DNA from: M0108 sp044228795
GTDB lineage: Bacteria > Pseudomonadota > Gammaproteobacteria > Chromatiales > Chromatiaceae
Assembly: GCA_044228795.1 (NCBI GenBank)
Contig: JBGAUE010000003.1
Location: 139,199 to 203,198, forward strand
Direction: 5' to 3'
Length of the DNA: 64,000 bases
A model generated the notes under the pieces. The model was not told where the DNA came from. It did not search any database and saw only the letters and a list, made by a program, of their open reading frames with translations. Made by a program: the position numbers and the translations under genes. Shown piece by piece: positions 1 to 10,283 of this stretch; positions within the stretch are counted from its first letter, which is position 1; every line of letters starts with the position of its first letter.

Positions 1-1
1 C

Positions 2-373
2 TCCCGCCTGCCCGGCGTGGAGTCCGTCACCCTGGACACTCACGGCGAGATGCAAAACAGCCTCTTTACGGTCGTCGCCAACCCCGCCGCGGCGACCCAG
101 GCCGCGGCGACCCAGGCCGCGGACCAGGGGGAGGCCAGCTTCCAGCCCACCCCCGCGCCCCTGGGACTCGACAAGTTTCAGGCCATGGAACAGGCGGGTA
201 ACGACGTCACCCAGGTCTTCAAGGTCGGTAAAGGCTACCGCTTTTCCGTTTATGACCATATCAGCGGCCAATGGCTGGACGGCCCCCTGGTTGCCCAGGA
301 GGCAGACGCCGAGCGCCTGCGTCAGGCCGCTTTCAAGGCCCGCTATGAGTCCTTGCAGCAACAGCCAGGCTGA
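2..373 (+). CDS. C-terminal part of an unrecognised protein (cut by window start)
   Basis: The reading frame is open from the first bases of the window to a TGA at 371-373, so this is the 3' end of a longer gene. A GTG at 17 could be read as a start, but codons before it continue plausibly (SRLPGVESV) and no ribosome binding site is visible. The visible 123 residues are hydrophilic, with an Ala/Gln/Thr-rich linker at about residues 28-43 produced by a short tandem DNA repeat, then a more ordered part ending KARYESLQQQPG. I do not recognise a domain and assign no function. It converges on pnp. Confidence 0.55.
   Translation, partial: SRLPGVESVTLDTHGEMQNSLFTVVANPAAATQAAATQAADQGEASFQPTPAPLGLDKFQAMEQAGNDVTQVFKVGKGYRFSVYDHISGQWLDGPLVAQEADAERLRQAAFKARYESLQQQPG
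87..122. repeat. 15-bp tandem repeat, about 2.4 copies
   Basis: The unit ccgcggcgacccagg occurs at 87-101 and 102-116, with six more bases of a third copy. It is in frame with the partial gene and encodes the AATQ-AATQAA linker. A copy-number-variable linker is likely; no mobile-element character is seen. Confidence 0.7.
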
Positions 374-502
374 AATTGTCATGGCTCAGGTGGGCCAGTA
401 AGGCCGATTTTGCGCGGTTGTCCACCTCCACCTGTTCCTAGACGGCGATGGCGAGAAACCTGGGACCGGACCGGCCGCGCCAACCGCATTCCACCAAGCA
501 AA

Positions 503-520
503 AGGGGCCTTGCGGCCCCT
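503..520 (-). terminator. intrinsic terminator after pnp
   Basis: A 7-bp stem, aggggcc / ggcccct, with loop ttgc. On the minus strand it is followed by tttgctt. It lies 24 bases past the pnp stop codon and is the natural end of the rpsO-pnp transcript. Confidence 0.7.
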
Positions 521-543
521 ATTGTGGTCTTAGGATCTCCGAA

Positions 544-2631
<2,088 letters not shown>

Positions 2632-2731
2632 TGGGGATTCCTCGGGGCTATGGCAGGCCGGGGTAATATGCCCCCGTTGAGGGGCCTGGCGACGCCGGCG
2701 TGGATAAGACCGGCGAGATTCGGGATGAGGC

Positions 2732-2774
2732 ACGGGGTGCGGGAAGGGGTCTGAAAACCCGTACCGCACCCCGT
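2732..2774 (-). promoter_or_regulatory. long hairpin in the rpsO-pnp leader, possible RNase III site
   Basis: Inverted repeat acggggtgcgg (2732-2742) / ccgcaccccgt (2764-2774), an 11-bp perfect stem around a 21-base loop, about 100 bases upstream of the pnp GTG. In E. coli the pnp leader folds into an RNase III-cut stem that lets PNPase control its own mRNA; position and length suggest the same role here. That role is inference from position. Confidence 0.5.
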
Positions 2775-2833
2775 ATTACGCGATGGGCAAAGACCTGGGC
2801 GCCCCGCATCACAGCAAGGCACCCATGCATCGA

Positions 2834-2853
2834 GGGACCCCGTTCGGGGTCCC
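2834..2853 (-). terminator. hairpin just after rpsO without a U-tract
   Basis: 8-bp perfect stem gggacccc / ggggtccc with loop gttc, 19 bases downstream of the rpsO stop. No T-run follows on the minus strand, so it may be an attenuator or a 3'-end-protecting hairpin, not a full terminator. Read-through to pnp is expected. Confidence 0.45.
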
Positions 2854-2872
2854 GGGCTACCCATGACGAGGA

Positions 2873-3142
2873 TCAGCGGCGCAGACCCAGGCGGGCGATC
2901 AGCTCACGGTAGCGGTCGACATTCTTGCCCTTGAGATAGTCCAGCAGCTTGCGGCGAGAGTTGACCATGCGCACCAGACCGCGACGGGAGTGGTGGTCAC
3001 CCTTGTGCTGGGCAAAATGGCTACTCAGGTCCAGAATACGGGCGGTCAGCAGGGCCACCTGGACCTCGGGCGAACCCGTGTCCCCGGGACCGCGCTTGTA
3101 GTCTTCGATGACCTTGGCTTTATCGGCTGTGCTCATTGCCAT
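2873..3142 (-). CDS. rpsO: 30S ribosomal protein S15
   Basis: Small-subunit protein that binds 16S rRNA near the central-domain three-way junction and is an early assembly protein. The 89-residue product has the full family pattern: DTGSPEVQVALLTARI, HKGDHHSRRGL and the C-terminus YRELIARLGLRR. It is the same length as E. coli S15. The ATG at 3142 has GAGGAG nine bases upstream; an internal ATG two codons later is possible but less well placed. It is followed by pnp, as usual, and preceded by truB. Confidence 0.98.
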   Translation of the reverse strand: MAMSTADKAKVIEDYKRGPGDTGSPEVQVALLTARILDLSSHFAQHKGDHHSRRGLVRMVNSRRKLLDYLKGKNVDRYRELIARLGLRR

Positions 3143-3303
3143 GTTGTCTTACTCCTCTCAGGGTGTGACGACGGTGGCCCTTGGCGGTGTTACCGCCGGC
3201 CCTCCGACAATGAGTTCAGGGGGCCAGGCCGTTTGTTAAGGACGGCGGCCACGAGGCCAACCGTCCAAGCATATTTTACCGGTTAGGACCGCTTTATCCG
3301 CCC

Positions 3304-4230
3304 CTACAGGAGACGCTTTGGCTGCACCTTGCCATCTTCGAGGATGCAGCCAACGCCCAGAAAGTGGCGGGAGGGATCGTAAAGCCGCACCAAGCCCTCC
3401 GTCGGGGCTTGGGGCACCAGCACGGCCTGACCTTGACGCAGATAGAAGGCGGCATCGGCCGTGAGGCGCACCGCTGGCCAATGATCCAGGGCACTCTCCA
3501 GGGGCAGCAAGAGGGCATCGAGGGCCGATAAGGCGCCCTCCTGGTCCGCCATGACGATATCCTCTATCTCAGCCAAGGTCACGAAGCGGCTCTCGGGCTG
3601 GACGTAGGGTCCAACCCCAGTGCGGCGGAGGCCAATGACGTGGCCACCGCAGCCCAGCATGGCCCCTATATCCTCGGCCAGGGTACGCACATAGGTGCCC
3701 TTGGAGCAATGGACGTCCATCTCCAGTTCGGGCAAGGCCAGGTCGAGCAGATCCAGGGCATGTATGGTCACGGTGCGCGTCTGGCGCTCCACCTCGATAC
3801 CCTGGCGGGCTAGCTTATAGAGGCGCTCACCCTGGTGCTTGACCGCCGAATACATGGGAGGGAGCTGGTCGATGGGTCCCAGGAAGCGATCCAGTACCGC
3901 CCGCACCCGGTTCTCGTCCAGCCCCTCCACGGGACGCATCTCCAGGATCTCGCCCTCGGCGTCGGCGGTCGTGGTCGTGACCCCCAAGCGCACTCTCACC
4001 CGGTAACGCTTGTCCGCGTCGAGCAGATAGGTGGAGAACTTGGTGGCACCGCCCAGACACACCGGCAGCAGGCCGGTCGCCAGGGGATCCAGGCTCCCGG
4101 TATGGCCCGCTTTATTGGCCTGAAAAAGCCGCTTGACTCGCTGGAGGGCCTCGTTGGAGGTCAAATTCAGCGGCTTATCCAGCAGCAGAATGCCATCGAT
4201 GTCGCGGCCGAGCCTACGCCGACGCCCCAT
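3304..4230 (-). CDS. truB: tRNA pseudouridine(55) synthase
   Basis: Makes pseudouridine 55 in the T-loop of elongator tRNAs. The catalytic block is GHTGSLDPLATG at about residues 42-53, holding the catalytic Asp, and the N-terminus DIDGILLLDKPLNLTSN is typical. KGTYVRTLAEDIG near residue 180 is the second conserved family motif. 308 residues compares with 314 in E. coli, so a C-terminal TruB/PUA-like region is present. ATG at 4230 has AAGGAA about nine bases upstream. It lies 61 bp after rbfA, continuing the rimP-nusA-infB-rbfA-truB-rpsO-pnp order. Confidence 0.97.
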   Translation of the reverse strand: MGRRRRLGRDIDGILLLDKPLNLTSNEALQRVKRLFQANKAGHTGSLDPLATGLLPVCLGGATKFSTYLLDADKRYRVRVRLGVTTTTADAEGEILEMRPVEGLDENRVRAVLDRFLGPIDQLPPMYSAVKHQGERLYKLARQGIEVERQTRTVTIHALDLLDLALPELEMDVHCSKGTYVRTLAEDIGAMLGCGGHVIGLRRTGVGPYVQPESRFVTLAEIEDIVMADQEGALSALDALLLPLESALDHWPAVRLTADAAFYLRQGQAVLVPQAPTEGLVRLYDPSRHFLGVGCILEDGKVQPKRLL

Positions 4231-4291
4231 TAGTCACGGTTCCTTAAAAAGTTTGAAGATCGAGCCCGTACCGGAACGAGATAGCGACGGA

Positions 4292-4660
4292 TCAATCCGC
4301 CTCCTCGTTCACGGACTCCATGGCCCCATCGATCAGGCTCGTCAGATGCTCGCCCCGGGCGATGGACTCATCGTGCTCGAAGTGGAGTTGCGGAATGATC
4401 CGCAACAGCATCCGCCGCGCCAACTGAGCCCGCAGGAAACCGGAGAGCGGGCCATTCAGTAGCTTCGCTTGTCCCTGGGTGGCCTCATCCATGGGGAAGC
4501 AAGTGAAAAAGACCTTGGCCCAGGACAGGTCGCGGCTGACCCGCACCTCCTGAATAGTCACCTGCTGAAGGCGCGGGTCGCGAACTTCGTCGCGGAGAAT
4601 GACCGCTAACTCGCGTTGGATCTCCGCGCCTATCCGCTCGGTGCGATCAAATTCCTTCAT
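4292..4660 (-). CDS. rbfA: 30S ribosome-binding factor A
   Basis: Late 30S assembly factor with a KH-like fold, needed for 16S rRNA 5'-end maturation and cold adaptation. The product (122 aa) starts MKEFDRTERIGAEIQREL and contains the conserved DPRLQQVTIQEVRVSRDLSWAKVF block and HFEHDESI. The frame is open upstream to 4927, but that extension is antisense-like and lies inside infB; the internal ATG at 4660 gives the family N-terminus and sits 31 bp after the infB stop. Co-transcribed with infB and truB by spacing. Confidence 0.96.
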   Translation of the reverse strand: MKEFDRTERIGAEIQRELAVILRDEVRDPRLQQVTIQEVRVSRDLSWAKVFFTCFPMDEATQGQAKLLNGPLSGFLRAQLARRMLLRIIPQLHFEHDESIARGEHLTSLIDGAMESVNEEAD

Positions 4661-4691
4661 AACCGGTTCAGATCCCTGGGCTAACCGCCGC

Positions 4692-7487
4692 CTATAGCTC
4701 GCGCTTGCGCACGGTACGCTCGAAGACCTCGATATGGTCCCCCCTACGCACATCATTGTAATTCTTGACGCCAATGCCGCACTCCATACCAGCCTTGACC
4801 TCGCTGGCATCCTCCTTGAAACGGCGTAGGGATTCCAGAGCTCCTTCGTAAATAACCACGTTCTCGCGCAGGACCCGTATCGGATTGTTGCGCTTGATGA
4901 GGCCCTCCACCACCATACAGCCGGCAATAGCGCCGAATTTGGAAGAGCGGAAGACGTCGCGTACCTCGGCCAGGCCGATGATGGTCTCGGTCACCTCCGG
5001 GCTTAGCAGGCCGGACAGGGCCTTTTTCACGTCGTCAATCAACTCATATATGATGCTGTAGTAACGCAGATCGAGCCCCTTATCCTCCACCACCCGGCGG
5101 GCCGCGGCGTCCGCGCGGACATTGAAGCCAAGCAGGATGGCGTTCGAGGTCACCGCCAGATTGGCGTCGGACTCGGTGATACCGCCCACGCCCGTGGCCA
5201 CGATCATCACCTTGACCTCGTCCGTGGAGAGCTTGTTCAGACTATCCCGCAAGGCCTCCATACTGCCCTGGACATCAGCCTTCAGGACGATATTCACTGT
5301 CTTGGTGTCGCCCTCCTTGAGCTGGGAGAAGAGCTGATCAAGGCTGGCGACCTTCTGATCGTCGAAACGGGACTGGCGCTCGCGGCCCGCGCGCAGTTCA
5401 GCGACCTCACGGGCGCGGCGCTCGTCAGCCACCACCACGACATCGTCACCCGCGTTCGGGGTGCCGGAGAGGCCCAGTACCTGCACCGGGATCGAAGGGC
5501 CCGCATCCCGGACCAGTTGGCCGGTTTCATCGAACATGGCCCGCACCCGACCAAATTCGGCGCCCGTGACAATCATGTCACCCTGATGCAGGGTGCCGGC
5601 CTGGACCAAAATGGTCGCCACCGGGCCGCGGCCCTTATCAAGACTGGATTCGACGACGGCGCCGCGGGCGGGACCCGTGATCGGGGCCTTGAGTTCCAGA
5701 ACCTCCGCCTGCAGGAGAACGGCCTCGAGCAAAGCATCGATTCCCAGGCCCGACTTGGCCGAGACCTGGACCATGATGGTATCGCCGCCCCACTCCTCGG
5801 CCACCACCTCGTGCTGGGTCAGCTCCTGCATCACCCGGTCCGGGTTGGCAGCGGGCTTATCCATCTTATTGATGGCGACGACAATGGGTACCTTGGAGGC
5901 GCGGGCATGCTGAATCGCCTCCACGGTTTGGGGCATGACACCATCATCCGCCGCCACCACCAGGATGACGATATCCGTGACCTGGGCGCCACGGGCACGC
6001 ATGGCCGAGAAGGCCGCGTGACCGGGAGTATCCAGGAAGGAGACCATGCCCCGGCCCGTCTTCACGTGATAGGCGCCGATATGCTGGGTGATGCCCCCGG
6101 CTTCACCGGCCGCCACCTTGGTGCGGCGGATGTAATCGAGGAGCGAGGTCTTGCCGTGATCCACGTGCCCCATGATGGTGACAACGGGTGGCCGCGCTAC
6201 CTGAACCATCTCTTCCAACTCACGCTCCAGTTCGAGCATGAGGGCATCCTCGACGCTCTCGCGCTTGGCGGCAACGGCCTTGTGGCCCATCTCTTCGACC
6301 AACAGGGTGGCGGTATCCGCGTCCAGGGATTGATTGATGGTAACCGCCAGACCCTGCCTAAACAGCTCGCGAATAACATCGGACACCTTGGTGGACATGC
6401 GGGAGGCCAGTTCGCCAACCGTGATGGATGGTGGAATTTCTACCTCGCGCACCACCTTCATGGTGGGACGCTGGAAGCCATGCTTATCCTGTAATTGGGG
6501 CTTGCCGAGACGCTTTTTGCGCCGCACACGGCCGCCAGGGACAGTGGCACCGGGTTCCTCCTCATAATCGGCCAGGGGCACGATGACATCGCGATCCCGC
6601 AAGGAATCCTTGCGCGCCGCCTTTTTGACGGATCGCTCCCTCTCTGTAGCCTCAGCGCGCGGCTTGACGGCCTTGATCGGCTTAGCCTCGACCTTGGCGC
6701 CCTCCTTCCGTGCCTTGGGACGGACAGAGACTTCCTCCTCTTCCTCGACCTCGTCTTCTTCCTCGCCGACGGGCTCTTCCAGGCGGGCTTTGGCCTCCGC
6801 CTCGACACGGCGGCGGGCCTCTTCCTCCACCAAGCGACGGGCCTCAGCCTCCGCCTGACGCCGCATCTCCTCCTCGGCGCGACGGCGGATCTCCTCCTCG
6901 CGCGCCTGGCGCTCCTGGTCTTCCTTATCGGCGAAGCGACGGGTCTCAACCTCAGCGCGACGGGCCTCCAGCTCACCACGGCGACGAGACTCGTCGAGAC
7001 GGGTGCGTGGGGGTTCCACGCGACGCCGCGGTTCGGGAGCGGTGGTGGTTGGCCGGACCGGGGCGGGGGGCGGCGTTACCTGAGCCGGTGGGGGTGGCGT
7101 GGCCTCGGCCTCACTCACCTCACCCGTACCAGGACGCTTGACGTAAATTCGCTTCTTGCGCACCTCGACGCTAACTGTTTTAGCGCGGATCGCGGGGGCG
7201 GGGGCACGCGAGTTCCCACCGGGGGTGCGAGGCGTGGACGCGGGCTGGCGCAACTCACTCACCGACTTACGCTGCAGGGTGACGCGGCTGGGTGCCCCAT
7301 TGGCCTCCGTCGCATCCTGCTTGCCGTGACTGCGTCGCAGGTAGGTCAGGAGTTGCACCTTTTCCTGCTCGCTGAGCTGGGCATCACCATCGGCGACGAT
7401 GATTCCCGCCTCCTTTAACTGGGTCATCAGGCGATCGACCGGGATACCCACGATTCCGGCGAGATGTTTGACCGTCACTTCACTCAT
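4692..7487 (-). CDS. infB: translation initiation factor IF-2
   Basis: GTPase that brings initiator fMet-tRNA to the 30S subunit and promotes subunit joining. The 931 residues hold an IF2-N domain at the start (VTVKHLAGIVGIPVDRLMTQL), a long Arg/Glu/Ala-rich charged linker (about 130-330), a second IF2-N-type segment (ITVGELASRMSTKVSDVI), then the G domain with GHVDHGKTS (around residue 440), DTPGHAAF and NKMDKP. Domains II-IV follow to a C-terminus of VFERTVRKREL. Length is within the range for long gammaproteobacterial IF-2 forms. It lies 17 bp after nusA, in the same operon. Confidence 0.97.
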   Translation of the reverse strand: MSEVTVKHLAGIVGIPVDRLMTQLKEAGIIVADGDAQLSEQEKVQLLTYLRRSHGKQDATEANGAPSRVTLQRKSVSELRQPASTPRTPGGNSRAPAPAIRAKTVSVEVRKKRIYVKRPGTGEVSEAEATPPPPAQVTPPPAPVRPTTTAPEPRRRVEPPRTRLDESRRRGELEARRAEVETRRFADKEDQERQAREEEIRRRAEEEMRRQAEAEARRLVEEEARRRVEAEAKARLEEPVGEEEDEVEEEEEVSVRPKARKEGAKVEAKPIKAVKPRAEATERERSVKKAARKDSLRDRDVIVPLADYEEEPGATVPGGRVRRKKRLGKPQLQDKHGFQRPTMKVVREVEIPPSITVGELASRMSTKVSDVIRELFRQGLAVTINQSLDADTATLLVEEMGHKAVAAKRESVEDALMLELERELEEMVQVARPPVVTIMGHVDHGKTSLLDYIRRTKVAAGEAGGITQHIGAYHVKTGRGMVSFLDTPGHAAFSAMRARGAQVTDIVILVVAADDGVMPQTVEAIQHARASKVPIVVAINKMDKPAANPDRVMQELTQHEVVAEEWGGDTIMVQVSAKSGLGIDALLEAVLLQAEVLELKAPITGPARGAVVESSLDKGRGPVATILVQAGTLHQGDMIVTGAEFGRVRAMFDETGQLVRDAGPSIPVQVLGLSGTPNAGDDVVVVADERRAREVAELRAGRERQSRFDDQKVASLDQLFSQLKEGDTKTVNIVLKADVQGSMEALRDSLNKLSTDEVKVMIVATGVGGITESDANLAVTSNAILLGFNVRADAAARRVVEDKGLDLRYYSIIYELIDDVKKALSGLLSPEVTETIIGLAEVRDVFRSSKFGAIAGCMVVEGLIKRNNPIRVLRENVVIYEGALESLRRFKEDASEVKAGMECGIGVKNYNDVRRGDHIEVFERTVRKREL

Positions 7488-7504
7488 GGGTGTAGCCTCC
7501 GCCG

Positions 7505-9010
7505 CTAGACACTCGCCGCCTCGGAAAACCAGGGTTCGCGCGCCTTCATAATCAATTGGGCTGCTCGCTCGCCGTCGATGCCGGCAGCTTCCACCAGCTC
7601 ATCCACAGATTGCTCAGCCAGGTCGTCCATAGTCAGGATGCCATGACTGGCCAGGGTGTAAGCGAGGGACTCGTCCATACCCGCCATGGCTAACAGGTCA
7701 GCCGCCGGCTCCTGGACCAGGATCTCTTCACTGGCAATGGCCCGAGTCAGGAGGGCATCCTTGGCGCTTTCGCGCAACTGAGTGACCAGTTCCTCGTCAA
7801 ACTCGGCGATGGCGAGCATCTCGGCGAGAGGCACAAAGGCCACCTCATCAATACTGGTGAAACCCTCCTCGACCAGCACCAAGGCCACCTCCTCGTCGAT
7901 ATTAAGCTGTTCCATGAAACTTTCCAGCAGCTTACGGGATTCCTGCTCGCTCTTGGAAGCCGCATCCGACTCATTCATGACATTCAGTTGCCAGCCGGTA
8001 AGCTGGCTGGCGAGGCGGACATTCTGGCCACCGCGACCAATGGCCTGGGACAGATTCTCCTCTTTGACCGCCACATCCATACTGTTGGCGTCCTCGTCGA
8101 TGACGATGGAGACCACATCCGCCGGCGACATGGCATTAATGACGAACTGGGCGGGATTTTCGTTCCAGAGGATGATATCAACCCTTTCGCCATTGAGCTC
8201 GTTAGAGACGGCCTGCACCCGGGAACCGCGCATGCCAACACAGGCGCCGACGGGATCGATACGGGGATCACGACTACGCACGGCAATCTTGGCCCGCACG
8301 CCTGGATCCCTGGCAGCGCCCAGAATCTCGATTACGCCCTCGCCGACCTCCGGAACCTCCAGCTTGAAGAGTTCGATCAGCAGTTCGGGTCGGGTGCGGC
8401 TGACAAACAATTGGGGACCGCGGGGTTGGGCACTGACCTCATAGAGATAGCCCCGCAACCGGTCACCGAGGCGCACGGACTCCCGGGGTATGACCTGATC
8501 TCGGGGGATCAGGGCCTCGGCGGTGCCGCCCAGATCCAGGATGATGGTGTTACGCTCGGCCTTCTTGACCAAGCCCGTCACCAGTTCACCCTTACGTCCC
8601 TCGTAGGACTCTACTACCTTGGCGCGTTCGGCGTCGCGCACCTTCTGGACGATAACCTGCTTAGCGGCCTGGGCGGCGATGCGGCCACCGAGTTCGATCT
8701 CAATGGCCTCCTCGACGACATCTCCAACCTGCAACGCGGCATCCCGAGTTTGGGCATCGGATAGGGCGATCTGACTGTCGGGGATTTCCAGACTGGCCCC
8801 CTCTTCCGGGTCATCGACCACCTCCCAGCGCCGGAAGGCATGGTATTCGCCCGTAGCGCGATCGATGGCCACGCGGGCATCCGACTCGCCGCCAAGCTTC
8901 TTGCGCGTAGCCGAGGCCAGGGCCGCCTCCATGGCATCGAAGATGACCTCCTTGGGCACATCCTTCTCATTCGAGACGGCCTCGACAACTAACAGGATTT
9001 CTTTACTCAT
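7505..9010 (-). CDS. nusA: transcription termination/antitermination protein NusA
   Basis: RNA-polymerase-bound factor affecting pausing, intrinsic termination and antitermination. The 501-residue protein has the N-terminal RNAP-binding domain (MSKEILLVVEAVSNEK), an S1 domain near 135-200 (GLVKKAERNTIILDLGG), two KH domains (GACVGMRGSRVQAVSNELNG and LSQAIGRGGQNVRLASQLTG) and two C-terminal acidic helix-hairpin-helix repeats from about residue 365. That layout and length match the E. coli protein (495 aa). It follows rimP by 14 bp. Because NusA strengthens hairpin terminators, the two terminators in its own operon leader could give feedback. Confidence 0.97.
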   Translation of the reverse strand: MSKEILLVVEAVSNEKDVPKEVIFDAMEAALASATRKKLGGESDARVAIDRATGEYHAFRRWEVVDDPEEGASLEIPDSQIALSDAQTRDAALQVGDVVEEAIEIELGGRIAAQAAKQVIVQKVRDAERAKVVESYEGRKGELVTGLVKKAERNTIILDLGGTAEALIPRDQVIPRESVRLGDRLRGYLYEVSAQPRGPQLFVSRTRPELLIELFKLEVPEVGEGVIEILGAARDPGVRAKIAVRSRDPRIDPVGACVGMRGSRVQAVSNELNGERVDIILWNENPAQFVINAMSPADVVSIVIDEDANSMDVAVKEENLSQAIGRGGQNVRLASQLTGWQLNVMNESDAASKSEQESRKLLESFMEQLNIDEEVALVLVEEGFTSIDEVAFVPLAEMLAIAEFDEELVTQLRESAKDALLTRAIASEEILVQEPAADLLAMAGMDESLAYTLASHGILTMDDLAEQSVDELVEAAGIDGERAAQLIMKAREPWFSEAASV

Positions 9011-9024
9011 TCATTAATCCGGAA

Positions 9025-9489
9025 TCAGAATTCAGGGACCAGCCGCGCGGACTCGATCCTGGCCAAGGGCAACTCCCAGAGGGCGCCATCGACTTCCAGC
9101 CGCAGATGGTCGCCCTCGACCCCGGCCAGCAGGCCCTCGAAGTTACGCCGACCCTCCAACTTGACGCCGAGGCGCACCTTAGCCCTCTGGCCGCGGAAGC
9201 GTTCGTAGTGATCGACACCGAACAGGGGCCGGTCCAATCCTGGCGAGGAGACCTCCAGGTCATAATGACCCGGGATGGGATCCTCCACCTCCAGTACGCC
9301 GCTGAGTTGATGGCTAACGGCGGCGCAGTCGTCCAGGTTGATCCCCTGCTCGGCATCGATATAGACGCGCAGGATAGAACCGCCATGACTACCGCCATGT
9401 TGTAGATACTCCACGCCAACCAGTTCGTAGCCCATGGGGCCCACCACTGATCGGGCCAGATCAACCAAATTGTGTGCCGAATGCGTCAT
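9025..9489 (-). CDS. rimP: ribosome maturation factor RimP
   Basis: Acts in maturation of the 30S subunit. 154 residues beginning MTHSAHNLVDLARSVV, with the family motifs GYELVGVEYLQHG, DCAAVSHQLSGVLE and YDLEVSSPGLDRPL. The frame continues upstream to 9678, but that extension crosses two intrinsic terminators and a promoter and has no family resemblance, so the ATG at 9489 is chosen. The ribosome binding site is weak (ggcgg about 7 bases upstream). First gene of the nusA-infB operon. Confidence 0.95.
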   Translation of the reverse strand: MTHSAHNLVDLARSVVGPMGYELVGVEYLQHGGSHGGSILRVYIDAEQGINLDDCAAVSHQLSGVLEVEDPIPGHYDLEVSSPGLDRPLFGVDHYERFRGQRAKVRLGVKLEGRRNFEGLLAGVEGDHLRLEVDGALWELPLARIESARLVPEF

Positions 9490-9500
9490 CAACCGCCGTA

Positions 9501-9525
9501 AAACAAAAAATGGGCCAATGGCCCA
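9501..9525 (-). terminator. intrinsic terminator immediately before rimP
   Basis: On the minus strand: stem TGGGCC / GGCCCA (9520-9525 with 9511-9516), 3-base loop, then TTTTTTGTTTT. The T-tract ends about 12 bases before the rimP ATG, so any transcript reaching rimP from the upstream promoter must read through it. Confidence 0.6.
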
Positions 9526-9577
9526 CTCGCTGCGATTCGCCCCCGAACGGGAATGGCCGTCCAGGCAACCACAAACC

Positions 9578-9600
9578 AAAAAAAACCCCGATACCGGGGT
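9578..9600 (-). terminator. strong intrinsic terminator in the rimP leader
   Basis: On the minus strand ACCCCG-gtat-CGGGGT followed by about eight T (9585-9600 stem, T-run 9578-9584). It lies only some 45-65 bases downstream of the predicted start site at about 9643, so it would release a short RNA or act as an attenuator. Confidence 0.7.
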
Positions 9601-9643
9601 CCTGCTTGCGTCCAGGGTTCCGGACGGAACCACTGCTCCAATC
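9578..9643 (-). ncRNA. candidate short leader RNA or sRNA upstream of rimP
   Basis: Between a well-formed minus-strand promoter (-35 at 9673-9678, -10 at 9650-9655) and a strong terminator (9578-9600) lies about 66 bases. It folds into a perfect 7-bp stem ggttccg / cggaacc (9616-9631) followed by the terminator hairpin. No open reading frame of useful length fits. It could be a free small RNA or the terminated form of the nusA-operon leader. In many gammaproteobacteria a tRNA gene sits here; no cloverleaf is visible. Confidence 0.4.
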
Positions 9644-9649
9644 CGTGGG

Positions 9650-9678
9650 ATAATACGGATTATCCGGGTTAAGGGCAA
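9650..9678 (-). promoter_or_regulatory. sigma70-type promoter for the rimP-nusA-infB operon
   Basis: On the minus strand: -35 TTGCCC, 17-base spacer, -10 TATTAT. Start predicted near 9643. It is the only good promoter seen between the divergent SprT-like gene and rimP. Confidence 0.55.
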
Positions 9679-9731
9679 GAAAAAACCCGCCCGCGCTCAT
9701 TCGCCCTCTAACCAACCACCTCCAGCCCGCA

Positions 9732-10283
9732 ATGATCAGCCCCATGACCTTGCCCAGCCACCCGCCACCCTCGGACCACCTGCTCATCCTGGGGCGGTCA
9801 CGCACCCAGGCCCTGCTGGACACCGCCGCCCTGCATTTTGGCCTGAAGGCGCCCCAGGTAGAGATCCGGTTCGATCTGCGTGGTCGTAGCGCGGGACAGG
9901 TCCGTCGGCACGCGAGCGGGGTATGGCTGGTGCGTTATAACCCGGTCCTGCTGGCACGTCATGGCGAGGACTTCCTGGCCAGCACTATCCCTCACGAGGT
10001 CGCTCATGTTATCGCCTACCGCCTCCACGGCCACCGTATCCAACCCCATGGCCCCGAGTGGCGAGCCCTGATGAGTCACTTCGGCGCCGCCCCCGCACGC
10101 TGCCATGACTTCGACATCAGCGGCCTCCCCACCCGCACCCTCACTCGCTACCCCTACCATTGCGCCTGTCGCACCCACTTGCTCACCAGCATCCGCCACC
10201 ATCGCATCCTGCGCGGCCACCGCTACCAGTGCCGTTCCTGCGGCCAGGATCTGGCCCGGACCCCCGAGGAACACCCGGGCTAA
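9732..10283 (+). CDS. sprT: SprT-like zinc metallopeptidase-fold protein
   Basis: 183 residues with a gluzincin-type HEVAH motif (around residue 88) inside TIPHEVAHVIAYRLHG, then GPEWRALMSHFG, and a C-terminal zinc ribbon (YHCAC ... YQCRSCGQDL). This is the SprT/YggP family layout; in eukaryotes the related SPRTN cleaves DNA-protein crosslinks, while the bacterial role is not settled. No signal peptide is seen, so it is cytoplasmic. Start could be ATG 9732 or ATG 9744; neither has a clear ribosome binding site. It overlaps metA tail-to-tail by 4 bp. Confidence 0.85.
   Translation: MISPMTLPSHPPPSDHLLILGRSRTQALLDTAALHFGLKAPQVEIRFDLRGRSAGQVRRHASGVWLVRYNPVLLARHGEDFLASTIPHEVAHVIAYRLHGHRIQPHGPEWRALMSHFGAAPARCHDFDISGLPTRTLTRYPYHCACRTHLLTSIRHHRILRGHRYQCRSCGQDLARTPEEHPG

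Noticed and set aside
5517..7418. Long plus-strand frames opposite infB
   Set aside because: Low-complexity His/Gly/Leu-rich shadows of IF-2; no domain and no ribosome binding sites.
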